Below are positions 17,801-27,612 of a stretch of DNA of 64,000 bases, one piece after another (position 1 is the first letter of the stretch; each line of letters begins with the position of its first letter). The DNA is taken from contig NZ_JABJXU010000007.1 of the NCBI RefSeq assembly GCF_013155265.1, forward strand, positions 1-64,000, in the 5' to 3' direction. The position numbers were made by a program, and so were the translations under genes. This stretch comes from Enterococcus sp. MMGLQ5-1 (lineage in GTDB: Bacteria; Bacillota; Bacilli; Lactobacillales; Streptococcaceae). The notes under the pieces are model-generated. The model was not told where the DNA came from and ran no database searches. It saw nothing but the letters and a program-made list of their open reading frames with translations.

Positions 17801-18228
17801 GCTAGCTGAAAGACCGAGCTGCCCTTATGCTGACTGCTGCTATAATTTGCTGAGAGTAGCTTAATCGCTGGTGGATAAAGTGCTACAATTGCTCTTATCT
17901 CCTTTGACAATAAAGCAAAATCTAATTCTGTATCAGCACTATACTCTGAAACATCAAAAAGCTGATTGAGCGGTAGTTTTAATGTCCGAAAAAAGATTTC
18001 AACTGCGGCAATATGCTCACAATAGCCAAAACGATTAAATAAATCGCAACTACAATCATCATAAGAGGGATCAATTTCACTCAATTCAACTGTATATGGT
18101 GAAGCTGCTATAACCTTAGCAATCACTGACTTACTTCTTGGATTAATTGATTCAATTGTAATACTATCTTTTTGATCAACAATCTGCTGGCCTTTACTTC
18201 TAACAGAAGCTGGGATTTTTCTGACCAA
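14866..18228 (-). CDS. SNF2-family helicase with N-terminal SWIM zinc finger
   Basis: A 1120-residue DNA-dependent ATPase. The SWIM finger CxC...CxH uses Cys59, Cys61, Cys70 and His72. The C-terminal half carries the Swi2/Snf2 motor: ADEMGLGKTLQT (I), LILDEAQ (II), LSGTPIENRLDELW (III), then the helicase C lobe with SLKAGGTGLNL and DQATARAHRFGQ (V-VI). Such SNF2-SWIM proteins are common in Firmicutes and presumably remodel DNA-protein complexes; the target is unknown. The middle region (about 100-600) has no recognised domain. Confidence 0.92.
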   Translation of the reverse strand: MVRKIPASVRSKGQQIVDQKDSITIESINPRSKSVIAKVIAASPYTVELSEIDPSYDDCSCDLFNRFGYCEHIAAVEIFFRTLKLPLNQLFDVSEYSADTELDFALLSKEIRAIVALYPPAIKLLSANYSSSQHKGSSVFQLAKPASSSDGEQFYQQLGFFELESFFYESEKVAASFELVIQSAPYQSWENSESNLYISMKIGKAAEKKRYLVKNFQNLFIAIEQRQTYRVTPKISLNLGWDSFDSITQEVLRTLLNFNTYSSLASHSNVQNNLERYILVPPANVGAVLKLLLKQGHYNFSESSAFDFRKTDQHRLTYEHLSTKNSPIKMVLTENPESFSLSIENEVTETLLASNILISGHHFFQLSEAQSFSYRQLKKGLDQLKKNKSEKRYQLNVEFPIDNSIVIEFYKDERAELLAIFENFKALCQLTLPASLTMADFKPYFEISRANQRLIIDFAFIYDEQRFQSYQSLEKVKFLRQLKAENFVIKVLHQLDYEITGFQGFKSYPKNQALLDFFQKEIPKLRQLGQVILSDELEAAFSSISNFKHDILIKQSDGLFSVNFEIDGIDESEIDSLLYQLEAQEKYFETQDGRIISLDDDEMNRVASVLKSLRQKAKLKNGSFELARHQTVLAQALLNEFDAVRFDRQIAEMAYDLTHPESFKMELSPQLNAELRPYQIKGIQFLSMLDYYHFGGILADEMGLGKTLQTIAFLMTRVSLDQPTVIVCPASLVYNWLEEFKRFAPGVEVLVVEGSKDERFLAISDTAEVYITSYQSMRLDIESYHLKTINYLILDEAQFVKNSQTKINQSLRALKPNNVFALSGTPIENRLDELWSIMSIVMPGLFPSKREFNKLSALTVSQMVSPFILRREKAKVLAELPEKIEKNLYSELSEAQKVVYLAQLKQMQIKVEGMTSATFVKNKLEILTGLTRLRQICDSPKLYLDDFSGESGKIEQLKELLLRIKANGSRPLIFSQFTTMLDLVESELKQLNISSFKLNGSVPSKQRLEMVDAFNAGARDVFLISLKAGGTGLNLTGADTVILLDLWWNPAVEDQATARAHRFGQKNNVEVLRLITRGTIEEEIYRLQAQKRDLIDQVLSGTAEKSTLTEAEIREILGIS

Positions 18229-18276
18229 TTTTTCACCTTCGTTCTTACCTAATTAGTTAAATATCTTACGTTAACC

Positions 18277-18729
18277 TTACCATATTTCATCTGCTTTTTG
18301 TGCAAACTCAGTCGCCACAATCCAGCCCAAGGTTTCAGTCAGCGCGACAGCCGTACTAGCATTAACCACATTACCAATGCCCGGAATCCAGCCCACCAAA
18401 AATTGACTGGCCGTTCTACCCAGCAAGGTTGCCGTGGTTTCAGTCACGATAAGCTTAGCAACGCTCTCTTTTAAAGGAATTTGGTAAATTTTAGCGAGTG
18501 ATAAAACCATAGCAACCTGAATTGGAACAATTACCGTAGCATCTGTCCCGGGAAGCTGAGCCAATCCTGCACCAACACTTCCTGTGGCAGCACTGGCTGT
18601 ATGAATAATTTTTGCCGAACGCTTTCTTAATGCTTCAGGGATATTTTTAGTTTGTTTAAGGACTAATGAGCGTTTTGCAAAGCCCAACACCTCACCAGTC
18701 AAATTAAGCCGATTAAATAATTTCATCAT
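18277..18729 (-). CDS. Small hydrophobic protein, DUF697-like
   Basis: A 150-residue protein with a basic N-terminus and hydrophobic, glycine/alanine-rich segments: ATGSVGAGLAQLPG, VIVPIQVAMVLSLAKIY and FLVGWIPGIGNVVNAST. This pattern resembles the DUF697 domain found at the C-terminus of some GTPase-related membrane proteins, here standing alone. No enzymatic motif is seen. The ATG follows AAAAGGAGG. It is probably monocistronic, with the SNF2 gene 48 bases downstream. Confidence 0.65.
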   Translation of the reverse strand: MMKLFNRLNLTGEVLGFAKRSLVLKQTKNIPEALRKRSAKIIHTASAATGSVGAGLAQLPGTDATVIVPIQVAMVLSLAKIYQIPLKESVAKLIVTETTATLLGRTASQFLVGWIPGIGNVVNASTAVALTETLGWIVATEFAQKADEIW

Positions 18730-18769
18730 TGCCTCCTTTTATTCTATTTTACATGATTCAACTAAAAAG

Positions 18770-19294
18770 AGATTGGGACAAAAGTCCTAATCCCTTTCAT
18801 ATTGTTCGCAATTTACAGGCTTCGCACGTTAGGAAATTTCGGCATAAGCTGAAAAAACAAACAGGCAACAATTAAACTAAGTTTTTATAGCTTCCTTTGG
18901 TCGCTTATAAAAACAAGTTCAAATGCATACCTTTGTCACTAACTGCCTCAATTTTTTGAAAATCGCAAAAATTTTCGTAGAGTAAGTGACAATGGCAAAG
19001 CAAACCTTTGTTATTTTTCAGACCTATGCTCATTTTCCTAAACAAGCGTGTTCAGCACCTTGTTTGTCTAGCACGTGTGATTTACCGAAACAATAAAATT
19101 TTTTTAACAACTCAACTAGAACACTAAAGCGTTAAGCTTCATATGTCTTAAAATTTATTGTTTACCGTTCGATTTTGGTAGGCAATCACACTAAGCTTTT
19201 ATATTTACGAGGGACAATGCGACAATTTCAATACCACAGGAAAATAGACAAATTTCCTAATTTTCTTCATCGTTAAACGCTTTTGTCCCACCTC
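18770..19294 (-). repeat. Composite nested-hairpin element, copy A
   Basis: Non-coding DNA whose ends, read on the minus strand, are GGTGGGACAAAAG and CTTTTGTCCCA. About 19050-19257 is the inverted counterpart of 60985-61280, highly similar for long stretches with an extra block in the other copy. About 18839-19035 is a large hairpin bounded by GCATAAGCTGAAAAA and TTTTTCAGACCTATGC. In copy B that hairpin has a short loop; here its loop holds a further module shared with 57796-57990. The element ends at the stop codon of the next gene. Confidence 0.8.
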
Positions 19295-20176
19295 CTAGAA
19301 GGTTTGATCATGAATTAGCTTTTCAAAGCTTGTAAAATCTAATTTTGAGCCATCTAAATAACGGATTGCTTGATGATTTAGATAGCTTTTAAAAGAGCTA
19401 TGGTCATGCTCCAAGTGACCTGCCATAGCATCTTTTATTGCATCGTTAATCATTTCTATAAGCTGATTAAATGACGGCTTATGAAATTTTGAAAATTCAA
19501 AATGAATCATAATCTGATCTAAGGGATTAATAATGTAAATATGCACACGATCCTGAATAATCTTATAAGTTATTTGGAAAAGCGTTTGAACAGGAATATC
19601 TCTAGGTAGGAGTGGCAGAGCCTCCTGCTGTTTAAAATAACGTAAGAGCTTACGCGAAAATACAAAATTAGTGACGTCTGTTCTAATATTTTCATGATGC
19701 TGTTTTAAAAATTTTTCTTTAAAGGATTTATGCAGACCGGTCAACCGTTGAATCGGATAATGATATTGATCTGGTATTTGAGATGAGGCTGGATAATTTT
19801 GTAGCTTAACAAATCTAAAATTTTCTGGACTCTTATCAAAAAACTTCATCAGTTCTTCAGACCAGCTCTGATTGAAGGCAATCCCGCCATTTTCATAAGC
19901 ATCATATAGCAAATCCATTAATAAAGTTCCAAAATCCTGCTCACTCTGAATTTCACTAATTGAAATTGATTCAAATGGCAGCATCAGAAATTCACCTGTC
20001 CTTTCATTCATAATTGAAAAAACATAAAGTGAAAGTGCCTCGATAAATTCAAAATTGACTGCAAAAAATATTTGCTGCGTATCTAGAAGCTCACTTGATT
20101 CAGCTTTAGGCAGTGGGCTAATTTTCAGCTCTTTGCGTAATTTTTCAGTTATTGCAAATGTAACATTGATTGTCAA
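19295..20176 (-). CDS. Protein of unknown function
   Basis: A 293-residue soluble protein with no signal peptide, membrane helix or recognised catalytic motif. It is a mixed alpha/beta, charged sequence with segments such as FVFSRKLLRYFKQQEALPLLPRD and HIYIINPLDQIMIHFEF. The ATG has GGAGGC 8 bases upstream. It lies just downstream of the PBP2A gene (49 bases) in the same direction and could share its transcript. No function is proposed. Confidence 0.75.
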   Translation of the reverse strand: MTINVTFAITEKLRKELKISPLPKAESSELLDTQQIFFAVNFEFIEALSLYVFSIMNERTGEFLMLPFESISISEIQSEQDFGTLLMDLLYDAYENGGIAFNQSWSEELMKFFDKSPENFRFVKLQNYPASSQIPDQYHYPIQRLTGLHKSFKEKFLKQHHENIRTDVTNFVFSRKLLRYFKQQEALPLLPRDIPVQTLFQITYKIIQDRVHIYIINPLDQIMIHFEFSKFHKPSFNQLIEMINDAIKDAMAGHLEHDHSSFKSYLNHQAIRYLDGSKLDFTSFEKLIHDQTF

Positions 20177-20225
20177 AGTGCTGCCTCCATTAAATTAAAT
20201 TGTAGCTAGAATTATAAGCTAATAT

Positions 20226-22550
20226 TTAGTCACTGCTTGAGCTTGTAGTGGTGCTACTCGAAGACGAGCTACCACCAATTATTTTAGTCCAAGCGCTTTG
20301 ATAATCTGAATCCGAACCGCCGATGCCAAAACGGAAGGTCGTCATAGGTGCTCCACCAGAAACAGCATAGTAGGAAGTAGTTGTTTCACCGGAAAGCTTT
20401 ACTGTACCCCGTCCAATTTTTGACAAATCAACGCCTTTATCATTATTTTTTTCTCCCGTTGATGTTAGAACTGTACTTTTTACGACGCTAGAATCATAAT
20501 CCATTGGATCTGCAATATTAAAAATATCTGGATTTGCCTGATAAATTGCGTTGGTAAGATAAGACATATAAAGTGAATTATTTTCACCACTTGCACTTGA
20601 CATCGCCGTGTTATCATCATAGCCTGACCAACCACCTAGCGTTACCCCTCTTGTTGATACAACCAGCCAGCTGTCCTTAAAATCATTGGAGGTTCCTGTT
20701 TTACCAGACCAATTTGCGTTTCCTAAGGTTGAATTAATAGACTGCAGATTAGATTTAAAATGTGTTGTAATATTAGAATTTAAAACACCCTTTAAAAGAT
20801 TATTCATAATTGAAGCAGTAGCCTTTGAAAAAACCTGAACTGGATTTGACTGATGCTGATAAATAACATTACCAGACTTGTCAGTAATCTTTTCAATCAT
20901 ATAATTTTCATTATAAATACCATAGTTAGCAAAGGTCTGAAAACCATTCGTTTGCTGACGGACAGAAACTTCTACACCACCACCCATTGGTATGGACTCA
21001 ATTGAATAGTCAGAAATTGAAAAATTCATTTTCTTCATGTAGCTTGAAGCATCCATACCTTTTTCCTGCATTATTTGGTAAGTCCAATAGGCAGGTATAT
21101 TCCAAGACCAATTTAGAGCTGTTTGGAGTGTCATCATCTCATTGGTACCTTTATTACCGTCATGATAAATCGGTTCACCACTACTCTTAAAATTTGTAGG
21201 GTAATTGGATAGCAGTGATGCTGAGCCAATCAGACCCTGATCAATTGCTGGTCCATATACTAACAGTGGTTTAATTGAAGAGCCGGGATTTCTTTGTGTT
21301 TCTGAATGATTAACTTGACTCGTCTCAAAATTACGACCACCAACAAAGCCAAGAATCGCACCCGTTTGATTGTTGAGTAAAACATTCCCAACCTCAATCC
21401 CATCACCAACTAAATAACCATAATCAGAGACGGCATTTTGCATCGCTTCATAAATCCCTTGGTCAACTGTTGTCGTAATTTGATAGCCACTTTGACGAAT
21501 TCGTTGTGAAGCAAGTGAATAATAATGTTCATAAAGCGTCTGATCTTCAAGCTGACTATCAGATACCTTTTCTTCAGTTGTAATTTGTTTCAAAACAATT
21601 TTTGTTGCTTCATCTAAAGCAGCATAATAGAGATAACCCTTAGTATCTGAGGATTGTGCCTCATGAGTTAAGAATTGAGACTTTAAATCAACAGACTTGG
21701 CCTCTTGGTATTCCGCCTCTGTAAGTAGCTTTTCTCGATACATATTAAAAAGGACTGCATCTTTTCTTTTTAAGCCTAAAGCCAAATCTTCATCGGATTT
21801 AAGGGCACCATTACCATCATAAGGCGAATAGGAAATAGGACTTTGTGGCAAACCAGCAATAAATGCAGCCTGCGCAACCGATAAATCCTTAGCAGAAACG
21901 CCAAAAATACCGATTGCGGCCTCTTGAACTCCTGCAATATTTTCACCCTTATTATTCCTGCCGAACGGTGAAACATTTAAATAAGTGGTTAATATTTCAT
22001 CTTTTGTAAAATATTTTTCAATTTGCATTGCCAAAACAATCTCTTCTGCCTTACGCTTAAAGGTTGGCAAATCACCTATAATCTGCTGCTTAACTAATTG
22101 CTGGGTCAAGGTTGAACCCCCAGAAGAGCTGCCAACACCAAATGCTTCTGCCAAAACTGCACGAAGAACTGCCTTGGGCACATAGCCTTTATGGACTTTA
22201 AAATACTCGTCCTCGGTTGAAATCACCGCATTTTTAAGATTATCCGAAATCTGATCACTTGATACTTTGGTCCGAATTAAATCACTAGAAATCTTTGATA
22301 CCGCTTGATTATTACTATAATTAAGCTGTGAAATTTCAGAAATATCATTAATTTTATCATATAGCTCGGTTTTTGAAAGTGAATCCGTCTTACTGACTAA
22401 AGAATTAAAGTAGCCAATACCAATGCCAGCTCCAAAAACAACGATAAAAAATAAGATAATAAAGCCAAAATAAATAACTGACTTCATAATACGAAAAATA
22501 ATACTCTTAACTGAAACCTGATCCTTCCGCTGTCTTTTCAGTAGACTCAA
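20226..22550 (-). CDS. pbp2A: Class A penicillin-binding protein (PBP2A type)
   Basis: A 774-residue bifunctional peptidoglycan synthase. A cytoplasmic tail and one membrane helix (about 24-48) precede the GT51 glycosyltransferase domain, with EDEYFKVHKG (113-122) and GGSTLTQQLVKQ (144-155). The transpeptidase has Ser424-x-x-Lys427, Ser482-x-Asn484 and KTGT (617-620). A Ser/Thr-rich tail ends the protein. It polymerises and cross-links wall glycan outside the membrane. The order and motifs resemble PBP2A of streptococci and enterococci. It has its own promoter. Confidence 0.93.
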   Translation of the reverse strand: MSLLKRQRKDQVSVKSIIFRIMKSVIYFGFIILFFIVVFGAGIGIGYFNSLVSKTDSLSKTELYDKINDISEISQLNYSNNQAVSKISSDLIRTKVSSDQISDNLKNAVISTEDEYFKVHKGYVPKAVLRAVLAEAFGVGSSSGGSTLTQQLVKQQIIGDLPTFKRKAEEIVLAMQIEKYFTKDEILTTYLNVSPFGRNNKGENIAGVQEAAIGIFGVSAKDLSVAQAAFIAGLPQSPISYSPYDGNGALKSDEDLALGLKRKDAVLFNMYREKLLTEAEYQEAKSVDLKSQFLTHEAQSSDTKGYLYYAALDEATKIVLKQITTEEKVSDSQLEDQTLYEHYYSLASQRIRQSGYQITTTVDQGIYEAMQNAVSDYGYLVGDGIEVGNVLLNNQTGAILGFVGGRNFETSQVNHSETQRNPGSSIKPLLVYGPAIDQGLIGSASLLSNYPTNFKSSGEPIYHDGNKGTNEMMTLQTALNWSWNIPAYWTYQIMQEKGMDASSYMKKMNFSISDYSIESIPMGGGVEVSVRQQTNGFQTFANYGIYNENYMIEKITDKSGNVIYQHQSNPVQVFSKATASIMNNLLKGVLNSNITTHFKSNLQSINSTLGNANWSGKTGTSNDFKDSWLVVSTRGVTLGGWSGYDDNTAMSSASGENNSLYMSYLTNAIYQANPDIFNIADPMDYDSSVVKSTVLTSTGEKNNDKGVDLSKIGRGTVKLSGETTTSYYAVSGGAPMTTFRFGIGGSDSDYQSAWTKIIGGSSSSSSTTTSSSSD

Positions 22551-22573
22551 CTCCTTTAAGGATTTATCCCATA

Positions 22574-22602
22574 ATTATAACGTATTTTTAAAAATCAAGC
22601 AA
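22574..22602 (-). promoter_or_regulatory. Promoter of the PBP2A gene
   Basis: Minus strand: -35 TTGCTT (22597-22602), 17-base spacer, -10 TATAAT (22574-22579), about 24 bases before the start codon region. Confidence 0.7.
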
Positions 22603-22627
22603 AATTATCAAAAAGTCAAAATTTTGA

Positions 22628-23527
22628 TTAATAATCATCTTTTCGATATCCGAAATCTTGCAAATCAATTTTTTTATCACGCCAGTCTTTCTTGACCTTT
22701 ACCCAAAGCTCGAGAAAAACCTTATCGCCCAGCATTAACTCGATATCCCGCCGTGCCATCGTTCCAATTTTTTTCATCATTGAGCCTTGCTTGCCAATAA
22801 TTATCCCCTTTTGTGAAGGACGTTCAACGATTACCGTCGCCTGAATCAAAATCTTATCCGTATTTGAGTCACGGCTCATCTTATCAATCACAACAGCAAC
22901 CGAATGCGGAATTTCCTCTCGTGTTAAAATCAAAATCTTTTCACGAATCATTTCCGAAACAATAAAACGCTCTGGATGGTCAGTTACCATATCCTCTGGA
23001 AAATATTGTGGACCCTCTGCAAGATATAGCGGTAAGAGTGACAATAGCTTCTCAGTATTATTACCCTGTAAAGAGGAAATTGGTATAACCTCCTTAAAAT
23101 CAAAAACTGATTGATAATCTGAAATAATATCTAAGAGACGCTCTGGATGCACCTTATCTATTTTATTGATCACTAAAAAAATATTAGCCTCACTATTTTT
23201 AAGACGCTCTAAAATCATATCCTCGCCTTTGCCTCTTTTTTCATCAGCCGCAACCATAAATAAGACGATATCAACCTCATGTAAAGTCGAATAAGCCGCC
23301 TGTACCATGTAATCACCTAGTGCATTATGCGGTTTATGAATTCCAGGCGTATCAATAAAGACAATCTGTTCACTTTCTGTCGTATAAATACCTTGAATTT
23401 TATTACGAGTGGTTTGCGCCTTATCACTCATAATTGTAATCTTTTGTCCTAACACATGATTTAAAAAAGTTGATTTACCAACATTAGGACGTCCAATAAT
23501 TGAAACAAAGCCTGATTTAAAGGTCAT
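22628..23527 (-). CDS. era: GTPase Era
   Basis: A 299-residue Ras-like GTPase plus C-terminal KH domain. G1 is GRPNVGKS (12-19), G3 DTPG, G4 NKID, and the KH core [13 protein letters not shown] precedes an [11 protein letters not shown] tail. Era binds the 3' end of 16S rRNA in small-subunit assembly. It is the last gene of the conserved phoH-ybeY-dgkA-era order. Confidence 0.97.
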   Translation of the reverse strand: MTFKSGFVSIIGRPNVGKSTFLNHVLGQKITIMSDKAQTTRNKIQGIYTTESEQIVFIDTPGIHKPHNALGDYMVQAAYSTLHEVDIVLFMVAADEKRGKGEDMILERLKNSEANIFLVINKIDKVHPERLLDIISDYQSVFDFKEVIPISSLQGNNTEKLLSLLPLYLAEGPQYFPEDMVTDHPERFIVSEMIREKILILTREEIPHSVAVVIDKMSRDSNTDKILIQATVIVERPSQKGIIIGKQGSMMKKIGTMARRDIELMLGDKVFLELWVKVKKDWRDKKIDLQDFGYRKDDY

Positions 23528-23551
23528 TTTTTCTCCATTCTTTTAAAAAAA

Positions 23552-23956
23552 TTAATTAATCAACTGAACCAGCCAATGCCAAATATGTGGTACAAAAATA
23601 ATCATACCAATTATTGCGGCAAGAATTGAAGCAAGTAACACGGCCCCCGCTGCCATATCTTTTGCACTTTTAGCCAAGGTATGAAAATGATAATTCGTAA
23701 TCAAATCGACTGTATTTTCAATTGCTGTATTGACAACTTCTAAGATAATCACTAAAAAAACAGAAAACAGCACAAAGAGCCATTCTACTCGTGTAATTTG
23801 AAACACGAGCCCTCCAATAAAAACTAAAAGAGCGGAAATGGCGTGCTTTTTCATATTCCTTTCTTCCTTAAAAGCAGTAATTAAACCTGATTTAGCAAAC
23901 TCAAAGGAAGATATAAAATTTCTATTTTTATATTTCTTATTCTCTTTTAAGCCCAT
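23552..23956 (-). CDS. dgkA: Diacylglycerol/undecaprenol kinase family membrane protein
   Basis: A 134-residue DgkA-family protein with three membrane segments. The catalytic signature is [22 protein letters not shown], written in parts, with a conserved later [12 protein letters not shown]. In Gram-positive bacteria this family mainly phosphorylates undecaprenol for wall lipid recycling. It overlaps the end of ybeY by 20 bases and precedes era by 24. Confidence 0.92.
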   Translation of the reverse strand: MGLKENKKYKNRNFISSFEFAKSGLITAFKEERNMKKHAISALLVFIGGLVFQITRVEWLFVLFSVFLVIILEVVNTAIENTVDLITNYHFHTLAKSAKDMAAGAVLLASILAAIIGMIIFVPHIWHWLVQLIN

Positions 23957-24431
23957 AATGATTTAATATCTCTTTCTGTAGTCCAAACATTACCTCTTCA
24001 TCCGATTGATTCATATGATCATAGCCATTAATATGTAAAAAGCCATGTAGCGCTAAAAAACCAAGCTCACGCTCATAGCTATGGCCATAGCTTTCCGCTT
24101 GCTCATGCGCCTTATCCACTGAAATGAAAAGCTCTCCTAAATAACTGTTTAGCTCGTCATCTAATGCTGAAAGCTCTGCTGCTTCAATTTCAAGGTCTGA
24201 AAAATCAAAAGCTTCTGGTTGGTATTCTAAACTAACGACATCCGTTGGCGCATCTTTTGCACGATATTCAAAATTAATTTTTTGAATTGTAGTGTTGTCG
24301 ACAAAGGTGACACGCATTTCCTTGGATGGTGCTAGCTTCAAATAATTTGCTGCATACTGCAATAAATTATTAATCGATTTCTGATCCGTAGCCGAAACCT
24401 TACCCGTTTCGTCAATTAATTCAATTTCCAT
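23937..24431 (-). CDS. ybeY: Endoribonuclease YbeY
   Basis: A 164-residue rRNA maturation factor with the zinc signature [11 protein letters not shown] near the C-terminus. The start preferred is the ATG inside the last codons of phoH (MEIELIDE), with AAAGG about 10 bases upstream; an earlier in-frame ATG would add eight residues and overlap phoH further. YbeY processes 16S rRNA ends and acts in ribosome quality control. It lies between phoH and dgkA. Confidence 0.95.
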   Translation of the reverse strand: MEIELIDETGKVSATDQKSINNLLQYAANYLKLAPSKEMRVTFVDNTTIQKINFEYRAKDAPTDVVSLEYQPEAFDFSDLEIEAAELSALDDELNSYLGELFISVDKAHEQAESYGHSYERELGFLALHGFLHINGYDHMNQSDEEVMFGLQKEILNHYGLKRE

Positions 24432-25395
24432 GAGCTTCTGACCTTTCATACGCATTAATTATTTTAGCAACAACTGGGTGGCGAACGACATCCTTAGAGC
24501 TGAAAGTCACAAAATTGATTTCATTAATATTTGTTAGTTTTTCTTTGGCATCAATTAAACCACTTTTGACATTTTTCCCAAGATCAATTTGCGAAATATC
24601 ACCATTGACAATCATCTTAGAATTGAAGCCTAAACGAGTCAAAAACATTTTCATCTGTGGCACAGTCGTATTTTGCGCCTCATCTAAAATGACAAAGGCA
24701 TCATCTAGTGTTCGCCCACGCATGTAAGCCAATGGTGCGATTTCAATCACACCACGATCCATCAACCGATTAGTATGCTCTGTGCCAAAAATTTGAAATA
24801 AAGCATCATAGACAGGTCTTAAATAAGGATCAACCTTTTCCTTTAAATCTCCGGGTAAAAAGCCCAAGCTTTCGCCTGCCTCGACCGCAGGCCTTGTCAA
24901 GATAATTCGTTTAACCCGACCAGTTCTTAGTGCCTCAACTGCGAGCACCACTGCTAAAAAGGTTTTTCCTGTCCCAGCTGGCCCAATCCCAAACGTGATT
25001 GCAGATTTGCTTACGGTTTCAATATATTTGGCCTGACCAAGATTTTTTGCTCGAATTGGCTTGCCTTGGTTATCACGAATTATTTCTTTTTCGTATAAGC
25101 CAATAAATTGACTTAGCTCATCATTAGCCGCCATTTCAATGGCAGTCACTATATCAGGAATATTAACCTTTTGCCCACGACGCACCAAAATTAAAAGTGC
25201 TTCGATGATTTGACGAGCTTCTTCAATCTTAGCTTGGTGTCCAATGATTTGGATTTTTTCGCCACGATTTAAAACACGAACCTTAAGCTCATTTTCAATT
25301 AGCTTTAAATTCTTATCTTGGCTGCCAAAAATCTCAATTAGTTCCTCTGGATTTTCAACCATAAAATCCAATTTTGCTTCTAAACTTTCTGTCAA
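24421..25395 (-). CDS. phoH: PhoH-like ATPase
   Basis: A 324-residue PhoH family ATPase with an N-terminal KH-like segment and a P-loop [27 protein letters not shown] and [11 protein letters not shown] (Walker B) are canonical. The start chosen is TTG at 25393-25395 ([10 protein letters not shown]), 5 bases after AGGAG, rather than an ATG ten codons upstream that lacks a site. The family is implicated in RNA metabolism, and in Firmicutes the gene heads the phoH-ybeY-dgkA-era operon. Confidence 0.94.
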   Translation of the reverse strand: MTESLEAKLDFMVENPEELIEIFGSQDKNLKLIENELKVRVLNRGEKIQIIGHQAKIEEARQIIEALLILVRRGQKVNIPDIVTAIEMAANDELSQFIGLYEKEIIRDNQGKPIRAKNLGQAKYIETVSKSAITFGIGPAGTGKTFLAVVLAVEALRTGRVKRIILTRPAVEAGESLGFLPGDLKEKVDPYLRPVYDALFQIFGTEHTNRLMDRGVIEIAPLAYMRGRTLDDAFVILDEAQNTTVPQMKMFLTRLGFNSKMIVNGDISQIDLGKNVKSGLIDAKEKLTNINEINFVTFSSKDVVRHPVVAKIINAYERSEAHGN

Positions 25396-25590
25396 AATAA
25401 CTCCTATTCTTTTACATATTAGCAATGCTGTTTCTAGTCAACTCTTTCAGTCTAATAACGAGCCTATTTGTTTTGACACCTTATTATAAATTATAAACGA
25501 GAACAGCAAAAAAAGCACTTTTTAAATATAATTCGCTTCAAAAAGCCCAGATTATTGGCAATCGGCTCTTAAAAATAATATTTTTTAAAT

Positions 25591-25620
25591 AAAAAAGCCA
25601 GAAATTGATTTTCAATTTCT
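25591..25620 (-). terminator. Terminator of the WxL-locus regulator gene
   Basis: On the minus strand AGAAATTGA and TCAATTTCT form a stem followed by GGCTTTTTT, immediately after the regulator stop codon. Confidence 0.85.
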
Positions 25621-25622
25621 AG

Positions 25623-27092
25623 CTATAATGATTTGGAGCGCCTAATTAATATTAGCTCCTCCATAAAATTCCCCCAATCAACTGGTCTAGGTGGACTAGC
25701 CCAAACAATAAAGGTACTCTTGATCGTTTCATCAAATAAAACATCAGTCAATATCATATCCATTTGATCATCAATTTTTGAATGATACTCAATATTTAAT
25801 TCGCTGATTTTATCAATATTACGCCTAATCATTTCGTTATAATTTTTGCCTAAGGAGAAATCAACACATATTTTAATTGGCTTCAAAATGTCTTTTAGTG
25901 GCACAGTATTAACTAAAACTAAAACATATTCAAGAAATAAAAAGCTTTTAGCACGATTAATATATTTATTCTGTTTATTTAACTTAATATACTCTAAGCA
26001 AAAAGAAAAATACTCAGGATAATTTTCAGCAAAGTAAGTGATGTCAAAGTCCCTTTTATAATCCAAAGACTCAATTTCAACATAAATACTATTAAAATGA
26101 ATTCGAGTTAATTCCGATCCTAGCGAATCAATTATTTCGGGACTTAAACTAAAGTTAGCAGCAGCAGCTTTTTGAAAATCCAAATTCATTTTTTGAACCG
26201 TTTCTGAATTTTTCTCAATCGTTTTGGGAGATAATCCTAATAAATTAATGCTGACAAAAAATATGACGATTCTTAAAATTTCATTTGGTAAATACTTAGC
26301 ATTATAATGCTTTTCAAAAATTTTTTCAGTCGCTAACGGGGATAATATCGTTGTCAATTTTTCAATATGCTTTTCAATCTCAGGCGTTAATTTAAAATCC
26401 CTTAACGCCAAATCCTGCTTAATCATATTTCCCGAGGAAACCCTAATGATATTAACTGCGGTAAAATGAATAAAGCGGCTCCATTCATATTCAGTAAAGC
26501 TATTATCAGGGTAATTGTTCTCAATTACTGCTAATGATTTTTCAATTGTTTGCATAATTTCTATGGGATAAATAGTTGTATCTCGCTCATAAATTGATAA
26601 AAACAAAAAAGACATTAAATCTCGAATTGCAGTTTCATTACCAACTAATTGCAAATTCTTATTTACCTGAATCCCTATTTTTGACAATAGCTTTTTTAAT
26701 TGACGAAACTCCTTATAGACAATTGTATGACTGATAAATTTCTGATCTGAAAACTCGGAAATGGAGACACAATTTCCCCAAAAAAAGCTTTCAATTAATA
26801 AAAACGAAATAGAATTCCGGATATAAATTGTTTCTATTACATTTGAAAAAAAGATTCGTTTTTCAATGAGCCAAACATTATTTTTATCACAAAAAACCTG
26901 AATATCATTTATTAATTCACTTTCAATAAAATCTTGATTCAATTCATCAATTGTTTTATTTAATAAAAAATCGGATAATTCCAAAGCTTCAACTAATTTT
27001 TCTTTACTTTCCAAAAATTGCGGTTGATTTTCTAAATATCTTAATAATGAAAGCTTTCTTTTACTTACCTTATCTAAGAATATCGTGAACAT
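25623..27092 (-). CDS. Mga-like helix-turn-helix regulator of the WxL locus
   Basis: A 489-residue protein resembling the Mga/AtxA-type virulence regulators often found beside WxL clusters. The N-terminus MFTIFLDKVSKRKLSLLRYLEN begins the first winged-helix region (read in parts), PRD-like helical domains follow, and the C-terminus ILTDVLFDETIKSTFIVWASP suggests an EIIB-like end. The start chosen is ATG 27090-27092, which overlaps the end of the upstream gene by 23 bases. Longer readings would run through that gene in another frame. Translation is probably coupled. Confidence 0.72.
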   Translation of the reverse strand: MFTIFLDKVSKRKLSLLRYLENQPQFLESKEKLVEALELSDFLLNKTIDELNQDFIESELINDIQVFCDKNNVWLIEKRIFFSNVIETIYIRNSISFLLIESFFWGNCVSISEFSDQKFISHTIVYKEFRQLKKLLSKIGIQVNKNLQLVGNETAIRDLMSFLFLSIYERDTTIYPIEIMQTIEKSLAVIENNYPDNSFTEYEWSRFIHFTAVNIIRVSSGNMIKQDLALRDFKLTPEIEKHIEKLTTILSPLATEKIFEKHYNAKYLPNEILRIVIFFVSINLLGLSPKTIEKNSETVQKMNLDFQKAAAANFSLSPEIIDSLGSELTRIHFNSIYVEIESLDYKRDFDITYFAENYPEYFSFCLEYIKLNKQNKYINRAKSFLFLEYVLVLVNTVPLKDILKPIKICVDFSLGKNYNEMIRRNIDKISELNIEYHSKIDDQMDMILTDVLFDETIKSTFIVWASPPRPVDWGNFMEELILIRRSKSL

Positions 27093-27612
27093 AAATTCTG
27101 TCCCCACTTCTTTCCTTTTTTCCAAATAAAATAACTCCGGATAATAAATAACAAACATCTGAGAGATAAAAAGATTTCGAGTTGGCTCCTCCGCCCGTAA
27201 CGCCATTTTGAGAGGCTGAGTTAGCAATAGTTATTTTTTCATCTTCAAAAAGATGTTCATTTAAAGCATAGCGTTTGTTATATTTTATACTCCGTAGCCT
27301 AAACTTTTCATCTGGCTGAAAGGCATCTACTGGACTTTGTAAAATATAATTATCAAACTCTGCTTTTTGCTTAACGCTTACTTTTTTTTCAACTTTAGTT
27401 ACTGGAAATTCAACAACTGCACTAGCTTCTTGATTAGTTGCCGTTGAATTTTCTGGAATTAAAGCAACGACCGACTCCTCAGGCTGAATTGGTTCAGCAG
27501 GATTCAAAGGATTATAAATTACTGTTTCCGCACTGGCTAAGTACTCTTTTATTAAAAAAAAACTTGATAAAAATGTAGCGTATAGTATTACATATTTATA
27601 TCTTTTAGACAT
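27070..27612 (-). CDS. Small cell-wall protein of the WxL locus with altered sorting motif
   Basis: A 180-residue secreted protein: a signal-like helix (about 8-26), a segment with PLNPAEPIQPEE typical of WxL-cluster proteins, then a C-terminus built like a sortase signal. That C-terminus has a hydrophobic stretch FYLSDVCYLLSGVILFG followed by KKERSGD. Where LPxTG is expected the sequence reads NGVTGG. It may be a decayed or atypical sortase substrate. The tail after the charged cluster (RIYVHDILR) is longer than usual, perhaps from loss of the original stop. The ATG has GAGGAG upstream. Confidence 0.6.
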   Translation of the reverse strand: MSKRYKYVILYATFLSSFFLIKEYLASAETVIYNPLNPAEPIQPEESVVALIPENSTATNQEASAVVEFPVTKVEKKVSVKQKAEFDNYILQSPVDAFQPDEKFRLRSIKYNKRYALNEHLFEDEKITIANSASQNGVTGGGANSKSFYLSDVCYLLSGVILFGKKERSGDRIYVHDILR

